From: DATJPD01 sp035506575
GTDB taxonomy: Bacteria > Pseudomonadota > Alphaproteobacteria > CACIAM-22H2
Assembly (NCBI GenBank): GCA_035506575.1
Contig: DATJPD010000069.1
Coordinates: 1 to 64,000, forward strand
Direction: 5' to 3'
Length of the DNA: 64,000 bases
The position numbers and the translations under genes were made by a program. The number at the start of each line of letters is the position of its first letter. Position 1 is the stretch's first letter. Positions 17,390-25,453 of the stretch are shown in pieces. The notes beneath the pieces were generated by a model. That model worked only from the letters and a program-made list of their open reading frames with translations. It was not told the origin of the DNA and ran no database searches.

Positions 17390-17704
17390 CTATCGCACCG
17401 GCTCGAGCCAGTGCTGAAAGATCTCGATCTCGATCGTGTCGTGCGCCGGTCCGCGATAATCCGGCCAGACCTGCGCTTGCGGGAAGCGCACGCGATAGAG
17501 CGGCTGCGCCGGCAGGCCGGGGCGGTGGAATGCGAGCTCCTCGGGATTGGGGAACGCGCCGCAGAGGCGCTCGACGGTTCCGGTGTGGCCGCGGATGTAC
17601 CAGGGCGTGCGGATATGGCCGGGCGGATCGGCAGAGCGCACGGCAACGCGGTCGCCGGGTTTGAAGCGGGCGGGGACGGCGGTGTCGGCGGCGGGCGCGC
17701 TCAT
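17390..17704 (-). CDS. Nitrile hydratase beta subunit, C-terminal half (SH3-like), separate gene
   Basis: The 104-residue protein matches only the C-terminal SH3-like barrel of nitrile hydratase beta: FKPGDRVAVRSADPPGHIRTPWYIRGHTGTVERL, then PLYRVRFPQAQVW and a closing FQHWLEPV. Ordinary beta subunits are about 220 residues in one chain; here the N-terminal half is coded by the preceding gene. Its start overlaps that gene's stop (ATGA) and its end is eight bases from the alpha gene, so the three are one operon. The arrangement recalls thiocyanate hydrolase and the toyocamycin-type nitrile hydratase, which have three different subunits. Confidence 0.88.
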   Translation of the reverse strand: MSAPAADTAVPARFKPGDRVAVRSADPPGHIRTPWYIRGHTGTVERLCGAFPNPEELAFHRPGLPAQPLYRVRFPQAQVWPDYRGPAHDTIEIEIFQHWLEPVR

Positions 17705-18006
17705 CGCGCCGTCTCGCGGGCGCGAACCTCGTCCATCTTGCGGCCGAGCTCGTCCGAGGTGATGACGCCACGCTCGAGCAACAGCTGTGCCGTGGCCGCC
17801 ATCCAGCGCTCGTAGTAGCTCATGCGGTCGTAGGCATCCGGCGGCAGCGCTTCGATGGCGCGCCGCGCTTCATCGACGCGCCGCAGCTTCTTTTGCGAGA
17901 GCAGGCGCGCCAGCGCGTCGACGCGCTTCTCCCACGCCTGTTTCACGTGCTCGTCGCGGTCGACCGGGCCCGCCGGCAGACCGCCCATATCGTGATGGCC
18001 GCGCAT
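17701..18006 (-). CDS. Nitrile hydratase beta subunit, N-terminal half, separate gene
   Basis: A 101-residue protein matching the all-helical N-terminal half of nitrile hydratase beta. It opens with the conserved HHDMGGLPAGPVD-type start, followed by WEKRVDALARLLSQK, a typical ALPPDAYDRMSYYERWMAATAQLLLERGVITSDEL and a short tail. It is the first gene of the three-gene operon, and its stop codon overlaps the start of the beta C-half. The sum of the two halves (205 residues) is close to an unsplit beta subunit. No P14K/NhlE-like activator gene is seen in the operon. Confidence 0.88.
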   Translation of the reverse strand: MRGHHDMGGLPAGPVDRDEHVKQAWEKRVDALARLLSQKKLRRVDEARRAIEALPPDAYDRMSYYERWMAATAQLLLERGVITSDELGRKMDEVRARETAR

Positions 18007-18140
18007 GTGCTCCTCCGTTGCCGGGAAGCTTAGTGCGCGCCCAGGTCTGCCACAAGGAGGCGGGCCGCGACAAAGCGGCGGGACTTCCTTCAGGAACCTG
18101 GATCAGCGGGACCGCGGATCAGGGGATCTAGATGAGACGA

Positions 18141-18371
18141 TCAGACCTGGCGCCGCCGCCGCTGGGGGCCGTCGAGCTTGCGGCGCACGGCTTCGGTGAA
18201 GCCTTGCGTCCATTTCTCGCGCTCGAGGTCGGCGGTGCAGGGATTGAGCTTGTCAGCGCGGGCGAGGACGGCCGCGATCGGTCCATCGACCTCGCAGGCC
18301 ATCCCGGCCTTCCAGCCCTGGGCGTAGAGCCGGCTCAGCTGAAACGGCGTCGGAATCATCGGCGCCGCCAT
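18141..18371 (-). CDS. RMF/CrpP-like small protein
   Basis: A 76-residue protein. Its pattern, QLSRLYAQGWKAGMA, then NPCTADLEREKWTQGFTEAVRR, matches the ribosome modulation factor fold (RMF: RAHQRGYQAGIAG, then CPY, QRSQWLGGWREAM). RMF caps ribosomes into inactive dimers in stationary phase; the related CrpP fold has also been linked to ciprofloxacin modification. The spacing between the two motif blocks is longer here than in E. coli RMF. The gene overlaps the 3' end of infA by 16 bases, so the two are co-transcribed. The start has no obvious separate ribosome site beyond the infA 3' end. Confidence 0.65.
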   Translation of the reverse strand: MAAPMIPTPFQLSRLYAQGWKAGMACEVDGPIAAVLARADKLNPCTADLEREKWTQGFTEAVRRKLDGPQRRRRQV

Positions 18372-18625
18372 TGCTGGCGCGGCTGACCGGCCGGTGCGGC
18401 GCGTTCGTCACGGTGGCGGAACGTGATGCGGCTCTTCGACAGATCGTACGGCGTCATCTCGAGCATCACGCGGTCGCCCGCGATGATGCGGATGCGATTC
18501 TTTTTCACCCGCCCGGCGACGTAAGCCATCGTCTCGTGGCCGTTGTCGAGTTTCACGCGATAACGCGAATCCGGGAGGACTTCGACGACCGTACCGTCGA
18601 ATTCGATCAGGGCTTCCTTGGTCAT
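18356..18625 (-). CDS. infA: Translation initiation factor IF-1
   Basis: An 89-residue protein. The first 70 residues form the S1-like OB fold of IF-1 (MTKEALIEFDGTVVEVLPDS, RYRVKLDNGHETMAYVAGR, NRIRIIAGDRVMLEMTPYDL). The C-terminal extension is Arg/Gln-rich (QQWRRR). IF-1 binds the 30S A site and helps IF-2 and IF-3 in initiation. I chose the ATG at 18625; an upstream ATG adds 11 residues unlike the family. The tail and the linkage to an RMF-like gene suggest this may be a secondary IF-1 copy, common in proteobacteria, but that needs the rest of the genome. Confidence 0.9.
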   Translation of the reverse strand: MTKEALIEFDGTVVEVLPDSRYRVKLDNGHETMAYVAGRVKKNRIRIIAGDRVMLEMTPYDLSKSRITFRHRDERAAPAGQPRQQWRRR

Positions 18626-18802
18626 GAACACTCCGGACAGGTCGCCCCCGTTTGGCACGGGAAAGGCAGCCCGTCGATAGATACTGCGGCCGTCACGCGA
18701 GGGCGGGACGGATCGGGCAACAGCGGCGCCCGATGGCTTTTTACATAAGCATTAAAGCGAAAAATACAAGACATTCCGGTGCCTCCACAGGGCCCAGCCG
18801 GT

Positions 18803-19003
18803 CTATTGCGGCTTGGTTTTGGCCGTTGTTTTGGCCTTGGCGCCTGCCTTTTTCGCGTCAGTCTGGGCGCGCTTGCTGGCCCGCTTGGCCTTCTGCGGCG
18901 TCTGCTGGGCGGGCTTGCCGGTCGCCGGTGCGTCAACCGCCAGGGCAGGTGCCGCAACGGCCAGACCGGCGCCGAGCGCCAGCGACGTGAGCAGGATCTT
19001 CAT
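18803..19003 (-). CDS. Small secreted Lys/Ala-rich protein
   Basis: A 66-residue protein with a good signal peptide (MKILLTSLALGAGLAVAAPALA, cleavage after ALA). The mature part is 44 residues rich in Lys, Ala, Thr and Gln (KAKRASKRAQTDAKKAGAKAK). It has no recognisable domain, and the composition suggests a disordered polycation. The start is supported by a ggagaag stretch upstream. It lies between infA and the divergent greB. Confidence 0.6.
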   Translation of the reverse strand: MKILLTSLALGAGLAVAAPALAVDAPATGKPAQQTPQKAKRASKRAQTDAKKAGAKAKTTAKTKPQ

Positions 19004-19166
19004 AGGGGCTTCTCCCGAGGGGGGGGGCCAAGGCGCGGTAATATCCTGCCCCGCGGTACAAAAGAAATCGGGGGGACTCCCGACAAGGCGGCCGGAGAAT
19101 ACCGAGATTCGGCCGGGACGGGCCGGGGCCCTTGCCTCGCCGAGGCAGTCCTCTAGACTCGGCTGC

Positions 19167-19730
19167 ATGAGCAAGGCCTTCACCAAGGAAACCGACGGCG
19201 ACGACGACGGCCCGGATGACGTGGCCGAGCAGCCTGCGGGTGTGGCGAACTACATCACGCCGGCTGGCTTCCGGCGCCTGCAAGACGAGCTTCGCCAGTT
19301 GCTGCGCGTCGAGCGCCCGAAGGTGGTCGAGGTCGTATCCTGGGCCGCGGGCAACGGTGACCGTTCCGAGAACGGCGACTACATCTACGGCAAGCGGCGG
19401 CTGCGCGAGATCGACCGCCGGATCCGCTTTCTGTCGAAGCGGCTCGAGATCGCGCAGGTCGTCGATCCGGCGCAGCAGAAGAACGTCGACCAGGTGTTCT
19501 TCGGTGCCACCGTGACCTACGCCGATGAAGCCGGTGCGGAACGCACGGTCAGGATCGTGGGCATCGACGAGGCGGACCTCGCCCAGGGATGCGTCAGCTG
19601 GATTTCGCCGATCGCGCGCGCCTTGCTGAAGGCGAGCGTCGGCGACGTGGTGGACCTGCGCACACCGGGCGGGCGCGAGCAGATCGAGGTGCTCGCCATT
19701 TCGTACGAGAAATCGGCGGCGGCCGGATGA
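19167..19730 (+). CDS. greB: Transcription elongation factor GreB
   Basis: The 187-residue protein has the GreA/B coiled-coil domain followed by the FKBP-like C-terminal domain. The coiled-coil tip contains the acidic GNGDRSENGDYIYGKRRLREIDRRIRFLSKRLE segment, whose Asp and Glu enter the RNA polymerase secondary channel to stimulate cleavage of backtracked RNA. The NGDYIYGKRRLREIDRRIR sequence is specific to GreB. About 25 extra acidic residues (DGDDDGPDD) precede the domain. The stop overlaps the next gene's start (ATGA), so greB is coupled to the transporter gene. Confidence 0.93.
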   Translation: MSKAFTKETDGDDDGPDDVAEQPAGVANYITPAGFRRLQDELRQLLRVERPKVVEVVSWAAGNGDRSENGDYIYGKRRLREIDRRIRFLSKRLEIAQVVDPAQQKNVDQVFFGATVTYADEAGAERTVRIVGIDEADLAQGCVSWISPIARALLKASVGDVVDLRTPGGREQIEVLAISYEKSAAAG

Positions 19731-20698
19731 ACGTTTTGGGGCTGCCGCTGGCCGCGCTTGCGTGGCTCGGACGACAAGGAACCCGCGCCGTTGCCGCGAT
19801 CGTCTTCGTCGCCATCGCCGCACCGCCGGTGGACGCGGTTCTCAAGCCGTTCGTCAGCGAGGCGATCTTCATCCTTCTGGCGATCGCGTTCATGCGCGTG
19901 GACACGACCGCGCTGCGCCGCTATGTGGGGCAGCCCTGGCTCGTCCTCGCCACCACCGGCTGGACCATGCTGGCGGTGCCGGCGGCATTCGGCGCTGCCG
20001 CCTTCGCCGCGGGCCTCGACAAGCAGTCGCCCGATCTCTTCCTCGGCTTCATGCTCCAGGGTGCGGCACCGCCGATGATGGCTGCCCCGGCGTTCGCGGC
20101 CCTGATGGGGTTCGATGCGACGTTGGTGCTCGTGACGCTCGTCGCCGGCACGGCCCTGACGCCGCTCACGGCCCCTCTGTTCAGCTACCTGTTCGTCGGA
20201 CCAGCGCTCGCGATGTCGCCCCTCGCACTCGGCGTGCGCCTGTTCGCGATCCTCGCCGGCTCGGGCCTGCTGGCATTCGTGATCCGCAGCACCGCGGGCA
20301 CCGCCCGGATCGTGCGCTGGAAGAGCGAGCTCGACGGCCTCAACATCCTGATCGCCTACGTGTTCGTCGCCGCCGTGATGGAGAACGTCGCCGGCCGCTT
20401 CGCGGCTGCGCCGGTGGCGATGATCGGCCTCGCGGCACTCGCGTTCGTGGTGTCGTTCGTGCTGTTCGTGGTCACGGCGGCGCTGTTCGCGCGAGCTGGA
20501 CGCGAGCACGCGTTCACGATCGCGTTCATGACGACCCAGCGGAACATGGGGTTGATGCTGGCCGCGGCCGGAGGGGTGCTGCCGGAGCTCGCGTGGATCT
20601 ACTTCGCGCTCTGCCAGTTCCCGATCTACCTGCTGCCGCAGCTCTTGAAGCCTCTGGCGCGGCGTTTGACGCGAGCCGAGAAGGCGGCCGCCGCCTAG
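19727..20698 (+). CDS. Bile acid:sodium symporter (BASS)-like transporter
   Basis: A 323-residue membrane protein with about nine to ten helices of the BASS/ACR3 fold. The pattern FMLQGAAPPMMAAPAFAALMGFDATLVLVTLVAGTALTPLTAPL is the discontinuous helix region of this fold, and FMTTQRNMGLMLAAAGG the second one. Relatives move bile acids, pantoate, arsenite or other organic anions; the substrate here is unknown. The start is taken as ATG 19727, which overlaps the greB stop; the frame is open further upstream but runs inside greB. Confidence 0.85.
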   Translation: MNVLGLPLAALAWLGRQGTRAVAAIVFVAIAAPPVDAVLKPFVSEAIFILLAIAFMRVDTTALRRYVGQPWLVLATTGWTMLAVPAAFGAAAFAAGLDKQSPDLFLGFMLQGAAPPMMAAPAFAALMGFDATLVLVTLVAGTALTPLTAPLFSYLFVGPALAMSPLALGVRLFAILAGSGLLAFVIRSTAGTARIVRWKSELDGLNILIAYVFVAAVMENVAGRFAAAPVAMIGLAALAFVVSFVLFVVTAALFARAGREHAFTIAFMTTQRNMGLMLAAAGGVLPELAWIYFALCQFPIYLLPQLLKPLARRLTRAEKAAAA

Positions 20699-21087
20699 CG
20701 CTCGGCGGCCGGCTTCCAGCCCGTGACCTGCATCAGGATGTTGACCGCCTGACGGAACGGCGGCGAGCCGACCGGGATGAGGGCGGCCTCGAGAGCTTCG
20801 AGGATCTCCATCTCGGTGCAGCCGAGCCGCAGTGCGCGCTCCATGTGCGCCTTCACGCCCCACATGCGCGCCTGGCCGATCATGGCGCCGATCGCCACCA
20901 GCTCGCGGTATTTCGCCGGCAGCGCCTTGCCCTCCTTCGGCACGCCGTCGTGCAGAAGTCCGAGCCCGGACAGCCGGTTGTACGCCTCGAGGAACACCGG
21001 GTCGCGCTCGGCCAGGTACTCCCATTCGGGATAGCTGTAGCCGCGCGCGGCGGCGAGTCGGGCGGCGGTCTGGTCGGGTTTCTCGGC
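20695..21087 (-). CDS. Carboxymuconolactone decarboxylase (AhpD-like) family protein
   Basis: The 130-residue protein has the all-helical CMD fold: YLAERDPVFLEAYNRL, PAKYRELVAIGAMIGQARMWGVKAHMERALRLGCTEMEILEALEAALIPVG. The AhpD CxxC motif is absent, so it is unlikely to be a peroxidase partner; the decarboxylase-like branch is more probable. The GTG start is chosen because AGGAGGA sits six bases before it. It overlaps the transporter gene tail by four bases and is divergent from the Rieske oxygenase gene, with which it may share an aromatic-acid pathway. Confidence 0.8.
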   Translation of the reverse strand, partial: AEKPDQTAARLAAARGYSYPEWEYLAERDPVFLEAYNRLSGLGLLHDGVPKEGKALPAKYRELVAIGAMIGQARMWGVKAHMERALRLGCTEMEILEALEAALIPVGSPPFRQAVNILMQVTGWKPAAER

Positions 21088-21161
21088 CACGGGTCCTCCT
21101 GCGATGTTCGAGTCCGCCGAGCATAGTTGCAAAACCGCCGCGGGCGAAGGAGCATAGAGGC

Positions 21162-22427
21162 ATGCTTTCCGCTGAGAAGAACCAGCTTCTGACTCGCATC
21201 GGCCCGGGCACGCCGATGGGCGACGTGCTGCGCCGATATTGGCAGCCGATCGCCGGCGAAAGCGAGTTCGATTCGCTTTCGATCAAGCCCATCCGCCTCT
21301 TCGGAGAGGACCTCGTCCTCTACAAGGACCGTGGCGGCCGGTTCGGCCTCGTCGACCGCCAGTGCTGCCACCGACGCGCCGATCTTTCGTATGGCTGGGT
21401 CGAGGCCTGTGGCATCCGCTGCAACTATCACGGCTGGCTCTACGACGCGGCGGGGCGCTGCCTCGAGCAGCCCTACGAAGACACGGCCAATCCCGCCGCG
21501 CGCCTGAAGGACCAAGTGCGGCTCAAGGCCTATCCGGTCAGGCTGCTGGGCGGAATGGTTTGGGCCTATATGGGGCCGCTGCCGGTGCCCGAGCTGCCCA
21601 ACTGGGCGCCGTTCAACTGGCCCGACGGCTTCACCGAGATCGTCCTCTCCGAGGTGCCATGCAACTGGCTGCAGTGCCAGGAGAACTCGATCGATCCGGT
21701 GCATTTCGAGTGGATGCACGACCACTGGAGCCGCCAGCAACGCGGCGGCAACGGCCCGCGCCCGGCGGCACACCTGAAGGTCGATTTCGCGGAGTTCGAC
21801 TACGGCTTCGTCTACAAGCGCATCCGCGAGGGCCAAAAGGATGCCGATCCGCTGTGGACGGTCGGGCGCGTGTGCCTCTGGCCCAACGGCTTCTATCTCG
21901 GCGAGCATTTCGAGTGGCGCGTGCCGATCGACGACGAGAACACGCTGAGCGTCGGCTGGTTCTGGACGCGCGTGCCCAAGGGCCGAGAGCCCTACGTGCA
22001 GAACAGCATCCCGACCTGGCACGGGCCGGTGAAGGACGAGCACGGTCGGTGGATCACGAGCCACGTCATGAACCAGGACTTCGTCGCCTGGGTGGGGCAG
22101 GGAACCATCGCCGATCGTACGCGCGAGTTCCTGGGGAGCAGCGACGGCGGCATCGCGATGATCCGCCGCCAGCTGTTCAAGGACCTGGACGCCGTTGCCG
22201 CGGGCCGCGATCCCAAGGCGGTGATCCGCGACCCCGAGGTGGCGCGGCTGGTCAAGCTGCCCAACGTCAATGAGGCGATCAGCCGCGACGGCCTCAGCTT
22301 GGCGGAGTGGGAGAAGCATCCGCTCTATCGTCAGCGGATGACGGACTTTCGCTGGCAAGCGGGCCAGCCTACCGAGGTGTGGAACGCCTATGCCGCGGCC
22401 ATGGGATTCCCGCCGCGCTCCGGCTGA
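21162..22427 (+). CDS. Rieske non-heme iron oxygenase, alpha subunit type
   Basis: A 421-residue protein. The N-terminal Rieske domain binds a 2Fe-2S cluster through Cys-x-His (QCCHRRADLSYG) and Cys-x2-His (RCNYHGWLYD). The catalytic domain carries the mononuclear iron His pair in ENSIDPVHFEWMHDHW and a later Asp. It resembles the phthalate 4,5-dioxygenase/vanillate demethylase subgroup. These enzymes hydroxylate or demethylate aromatic acids using electrons from a reductase, which is not encoded nearby. GAAGGAG before the ATG fixes the start. The divergent CMD-family gene fits an aromatic catabolic setting. Confidence 0.92.
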   Translation: MLSAEKNQLLTRIGPGTPMGDVLRRYWQPIAGESEFDSLSIKPIRLFGEDLVLYKDRGGRFGLVDRQCCHRRADLSYGWVEACGIRCNYHGWLYDAAGRCLEQPYEDTANPAARLKDQVRLKAYPVRLLGGMVWAYMGPLPVPELPNWAPFNWPDGFTEIVLSEVPCNWLQCQENSIDPVHFEWMHDHWSRQQRGGNGPRPAAHLKVDFAEFDYGFVYKRIREGQKDADPLWTVGRVCLWPNGFYLGEHFEWRVPIDDENTLSVGWFWTRVPKGREPYVQNSIPTWHGPVKDEHGRWITSHVMNQDFVAWVGQGTIADRTREFLGSSDGGIAMIRRQLFKDLDAVAAGRDPKAVIRDPEVARLVKLPNVNEAISRDGLSLAEWEKHPLYRQRMTDFRWQAGQPTEVWNAYAAAMGFPPRSG

Positions 22428-22470
22428 CCAGCGGGGGCATCGGCCCGCACGTCAGCGGGCGAAATTAACC

Positions 22471-22487
22471 GAATTCATCTTGAATTC
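22471..22487. promoter_or_regulatory. Perfect 7-3-7 dyad between the Rieske and SNase-fold genes
   Basis: GAATTCA, three bases, TGAATTC form an exact inverted repeat 44 bases after the Rieske oxygenase stop and 66 bases before the following gene. It could be an operator or a weak terminator; no poly-T follows. No matching regulator is known in the window. Confidence 0.3.
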
Positions 22488-22552
22488 GCCGCTGCATTCG
22501 CCGAATTTCGGCCATCGTGCCTTGACTCAGCGATGAGGTCATCGGCGTAGCT

Positions 22553-23260
22553 ATGGCTAAGGAAGACGCAGGCGCAGCCGCCGATGCCGCGGCAGCCGCC
22601 GAGGCCGAAGCTCGCAACCGGGCAGCCCAGCAGCAGTTCTGGCAGGTGGCGCGCGCGCGCAAGAAGCGGCGCGCCCGGATGCGGCTCGTCATCGTCGTGG
22701 GCGGCATCGCGCTCGGGGCCGGCATCGCCGGCGGGACCACGGTGTACGCGCCCGGGCTGTTCGGCCTTGCGCCGCCGCGGGTGACCGCGGCCGCAACTGC
22801 ATCGCCCGCTGCACCGGTGCTGCCCGCCAAGCCGCAAGGGCCTCAGCCGCTCACTGGTCCCGCCCAGGCGATCGATGGTGCCACCTTGACCGTGGGCGGT
22901 CAGACCATCCGCCTCCAAGGGGTTCAGGCACCGCCAGCGTCGCTCGTGTGCCGCACCAATGTGATGGAAATCCGCTGTGGCGACATCGCGCGGCGCGTGC
23001 TGGACAGCTTTGCCGGCGGTGCGCCGGTCGCCTGCTTGCCGGCCACGGGAGCCGCTCAGGCGCCGGGCACGGTGGCTGTCTGCCGCAACCGGCGGGGCTG
23101 GGATCTCGCGGCGATGCAGGTGGAGGCGGGCTGGGCGATCGTCCAGGGCGCCTTGGATTCGTCGCCCTACCGCGCCGAGCAGGTGCGCGCGCAGGCGAAC
23201 GGCGCGGGCTTATGGCCCGGCTTCGTCAAGCCCGAGCAATGGGCCCAAGCATCGCGCTGA
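22553..23260 (+). CDS. Membrane-anchored SNase-fold protein lacking catalytic residues
   Basis: A 235-residue protein. An Ala/Arg-rich cytosolic part (1-42) leads to one membrane helix (about 43-66) and a Pro/Ala linker. The C-terminal domain follows the thermonuclease plan: PAQAIDGATLTVGGQTIRLQGVQAPP in place of the usual V.DGDTL...IRL.GIDAPE, then CRNRRGWDLAAMQVEAGWA and AQANGAGLWPGF. The catalytic Asp of DGDT is Ala and the Glu of APE is missing, so nuclease activity is unlikely. Such degenerate thermonuclease-like domains are common in alphaproteobacteria without known roles. Confidence 0.75.
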   Translation: MAKEDAGAAADAAAAAEAEARNRAAQQQFWQVARARKKRRARMRLVIVVGGIALGAGIAGGTTVYAPGLFGLAPPRVTAAATASPAAPVLPAKPQGPQPLTGPAQAIDGATLTVGGQTIRLQGVQAPPASLVCRTNVMEIRCGDIARRVLDSFAGGAPVACLPATGAAQAPGTVAVCRNRRGWDLAAMQVEAGWAIVQGALDSSPYRAEQVRAQANGAGLWPGFVKPEQWAQASR

Positions 23261-23295
23261 CGCAGGTATTGCGGCGATCTGAAAGAGACCGTCGA

Positions 23296-23655
23296 TCAGG
23301 AGCGCAGCCGGCGCGCGCGCTCGGCCGTGTGCCCGGCGAGCTTCTCGTATTGATGGGCCAGCAGCAGGAACTGCGCCTTCGCATCCTCGACCGTCGATGC
23401 TGCCGCAAGTGCGAGGAGCCGCTGCACCTCCTTGCGGTAGAACTCGACCTTTTCCGCGATGGCGGCCTCCTCGATGGCCTCGACGCGCGACATGTCGGAA
23501 ACGACATACCGCGGCGGATCAGAGGTCCCGGGACCCTCCGATCGGCCTGCTCCGGATGATCGATGCGGTGGACGGACACCCATGCTCAACATCCCAATCA
23601 GGGCCTGACCGAATTGTTCCGGATCGTCTGCGCGGTCCGACATCCGTCGCAGCAA
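23296..23655 (-). CDS. Small helical protein of unknown function
   Basis: An open frame of 119 residues. Its second half, AIAEKVEFYRKEVQRLLALA, then DAKAQFLLLAHQYEKLAGHTAER, is a two-helix hairpin pattern seen in many short rhizobial hypotheticals (E...Y...A..LL..A...... FL.LA..YE.LA). The first 50 residues are low-complexity, so the true start may be the ATG near 23493. It has no clear ribosome site and no domain name that I recognise. Confidence 0.5.
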   Translation of the reverse strand: MLRRMSDRADDPEQFGQALIGMLSMGVRPPHRSSGAGRSEGPGTSDPPRYVVSDMSRVEAIEEAAIAEKVEFYRKEVQRLLALAAASTVEDAKAQFLLLAHQYEKLAGHTAERARRLRS

Positions 23656-23775
23656 AGGGGGGAGGGCGCCTCATGTTGCGCAAAACGCGAGCGGGGCGGG
23701 TGTGTCAATTTCGCGAACGCCACGGCAACGCGCGGTGCTGTGGAACCGAACCTGCGCCCGGCAGTTTATCGGCGT

Positions 23776-24015
23776 ATGGTTGCGATCATCGACCCGCAGA
23801 TGCGCGAGACGGCGCTGACGCGCTTCCGCGACGAATACCGGCGCGTCAAGGCCCGGCTGGCGGCGAGGCCGGCTGCGCCACCGAACGAGCTGCGGGGCTT
23901 GCGCATCCGGCTGCGGATCTTTCTCGACGAGCACCGGCTGGCGCTCGCGCGCGATGAAGCCGCGGCGGTTCGCGCGCTCATCGACGAGGTGGATCACATA
24001 ATTGCGGGCCTCTAG
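23776..24015 (+). CDS. Small helical protein of unknown function
   Basis: A 79-residue product from ATG 23776 (MVAIIDPQMRETALTRF). It is mainly helical, rich in Arg, Ala and Leu, with charges arranged for a coiled coil or helical hairpin (RFRDEYRRVKARLAARP, LRIRLRIFLDEHRLALARDEAAAVRAL). The frame is open to 23563, but that part overlaps the opposite small gene and looks non-coding. I see no known family. Confidence 0.45.
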   Translation: MVAIIDPQMRETALTRFRDEYRRVKARLAARPAAPPNELRGLRIRLRIFLDEHRLALARDEAAAVRALIDEVDHIIAGL

Positions 24016-24133
24016 GGGCGCCGGGCTTTAGCGGCAGGGCCGCCTCGCGTGGGGACTGTCCCACGCAGCACCGCCTTGACGTTCGCGCATCGCCTCGGCC
24101 ACGTTGGCGCATCTCCAGGGAGAGGGCGCCACA

Positions 24134-25315
24134 ATGTTCAAAGCTTCCGCCAACGTCATGCTGCCGACATCCATCATCGGGTCGCTGCCGCGGCCGGCCT
24201 GGTACACGGCCGTGCTGGGGACCAAGAGCTTCCTCGATGCGATGGTCAATTCGCGCTATCGCGAGCAGTACGAAGACGCCGTGTCCGTCCATCTGCGGGC
24301 GCAGGAGACGGCGGGGCTCGACATCTGCACCGACGGCGACGCGCATTACGACGAGGAAGTCGGCGGCATGAGCTGGCAGAGCTACGCGCCGGCGCACATG
24401 GCGGGGTTCGACAAGGACCCGCAGCCGGCGACCTACAAAGTGGGCGCCGTCGCGTTCCCGCGCGGCCACATCCTGCACGACTATCTCGAGGCCAAGGTGA
24501 CGCAAAAGGTCGTGGGTCCTCTCGGCCCCGGCAACCTGCAATACGCCGCGATGTGGAAAGTGGCGCAGCGCCTGACGCGGAAGCCGGTCAAGTTCGGCAC
24601 CATCCTGCCCGAGCTGCTCGCCGCCGGCGTCGTCGACGAGTACTACAAGGACCCGGTCGAGCTCACCATGGCGATGAGTGCCGCGCTCAACAAGGAGCTG
24701 AACGCGCTCGCCGATGCCGGCTGTCCGGTGATCCAGATGGAGGAGCCGCAGATCCACATGGTGCCGGCGCGCGGGCCGACCTTCGGCAAGCTCGGCGTGA
24801 AGGAGCTGGTGAACGTTTTCAACGCGACGGTGAAAGGACTGCGCGCCAAGACCGAGGTGTGGTGCCACACCTGCTGGGGAAATCCGTCGCAGCAGCGCGT
24901 CTTCAAGGAAACGCAAAGCTATCAGCCGACCTTGGAAGCGCTCGCCCAGGTGGATGCGGATGCGCTGACGTTCGAGACCTGCTCCTCGGGCCCCGGCGAT
25001 CTCGAGGCGATCGGCAGGATCGTCAAGGACAAGAAGGTGGTGGTCGGCGTCATCGACCACCACACCTTGCAGGTGGAGCGGCCGGAGGATATCGCCGCGC
25101 TCATCCGCACGGCGCTCAAGCATGTCCCGGCCGAGCGCCTGATCATCTCCTCGGATTGCGGCATGGGCCGCGAAGGGATGAGCCGCCGCCACGCCGTCTA
25201 CAAGATGGTGGCGATGGTGCTCGGCACGAACATCGTCCGCAAGGAGCTCGGCCTGCCCGAGGCCGAATGCCTGGCCGCGGATCCGCGCTACTCGCTGACC
25301 CTCACCCGCGCCTAG
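24134..25315 (+). CDS. MetE C-terminal-like (cobalamin-independent methionine synthase II) methyltransferase
   Basis: A 393-residue TIM-barrel protein equal to the catalytic C-terminal half of MetE: LPTSIIGSLPRPAWYT at the start, IQMEEPQIHM, the zinc His-x-Cys in WCHTCWG, and SSDCGMGREGMSRRHAVYKM for the last zinc Cys. Proteins of this size lack the N-terminal MetE half and belong to a mixed group (core-MetE, epoxyalkane:CoM transferase-like, others); the methyl donor or substrate is unknown. A gggagaggg ribosome site precedes the ATG. Confidence 0.85.
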   Translation: MFKASANVMLPTSIIGSLPRPAWYTAVLGTKSFLDAMVNSRYREQYEDAVSVHLRAQETAGLDICTDGDAHYDEEVGGMSWQSYAPAHMAGFDKDPQPATYKVGAVAFPRGHILHDYLEAKVTQKVVGPLGPGNLQYAAMWKVAQRLTRKPVKFGTILPELLAAGVVDEYYKDPVELTMAMSAALNKELNALADAGCPVIQMEEPQIHMVPARGPTFGKLGVKELVNVFNATVKGLRAKTEVWCHTCWGNPSQQRVFKETQSYQPTLEALAQVDADALTFETCSSGPGDLEAIGRIVKDKKVVVGVIDHHTLQVERPEDIAALIRTALKHVPAERLIISSDCGMGREGMSRRHAVYKMVAMVLGTNIVRKELGLPEAECLAADPRYSLTLTRA

Positions 25316-25453
25316 CTCGAGAGCAAAACATTTTTGGGAACGGCCGCGACACGGCCGTGTTCCCACATGTTGACCTCGCCGTGGTGCCCGGGGGGCATTG
25401 CGGGCCAACAGGCGCGCGGCCGGTCGAGCTCTCACGTCCCAAGCCAGGAGGCC

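Noticed and set aside
25334..25364. Hairpin after the MetE-like gene
   Set aside because: The stem GGGAACGGCCG is imperfect on the other arm and has no T run after it; only a weak terminator at best.
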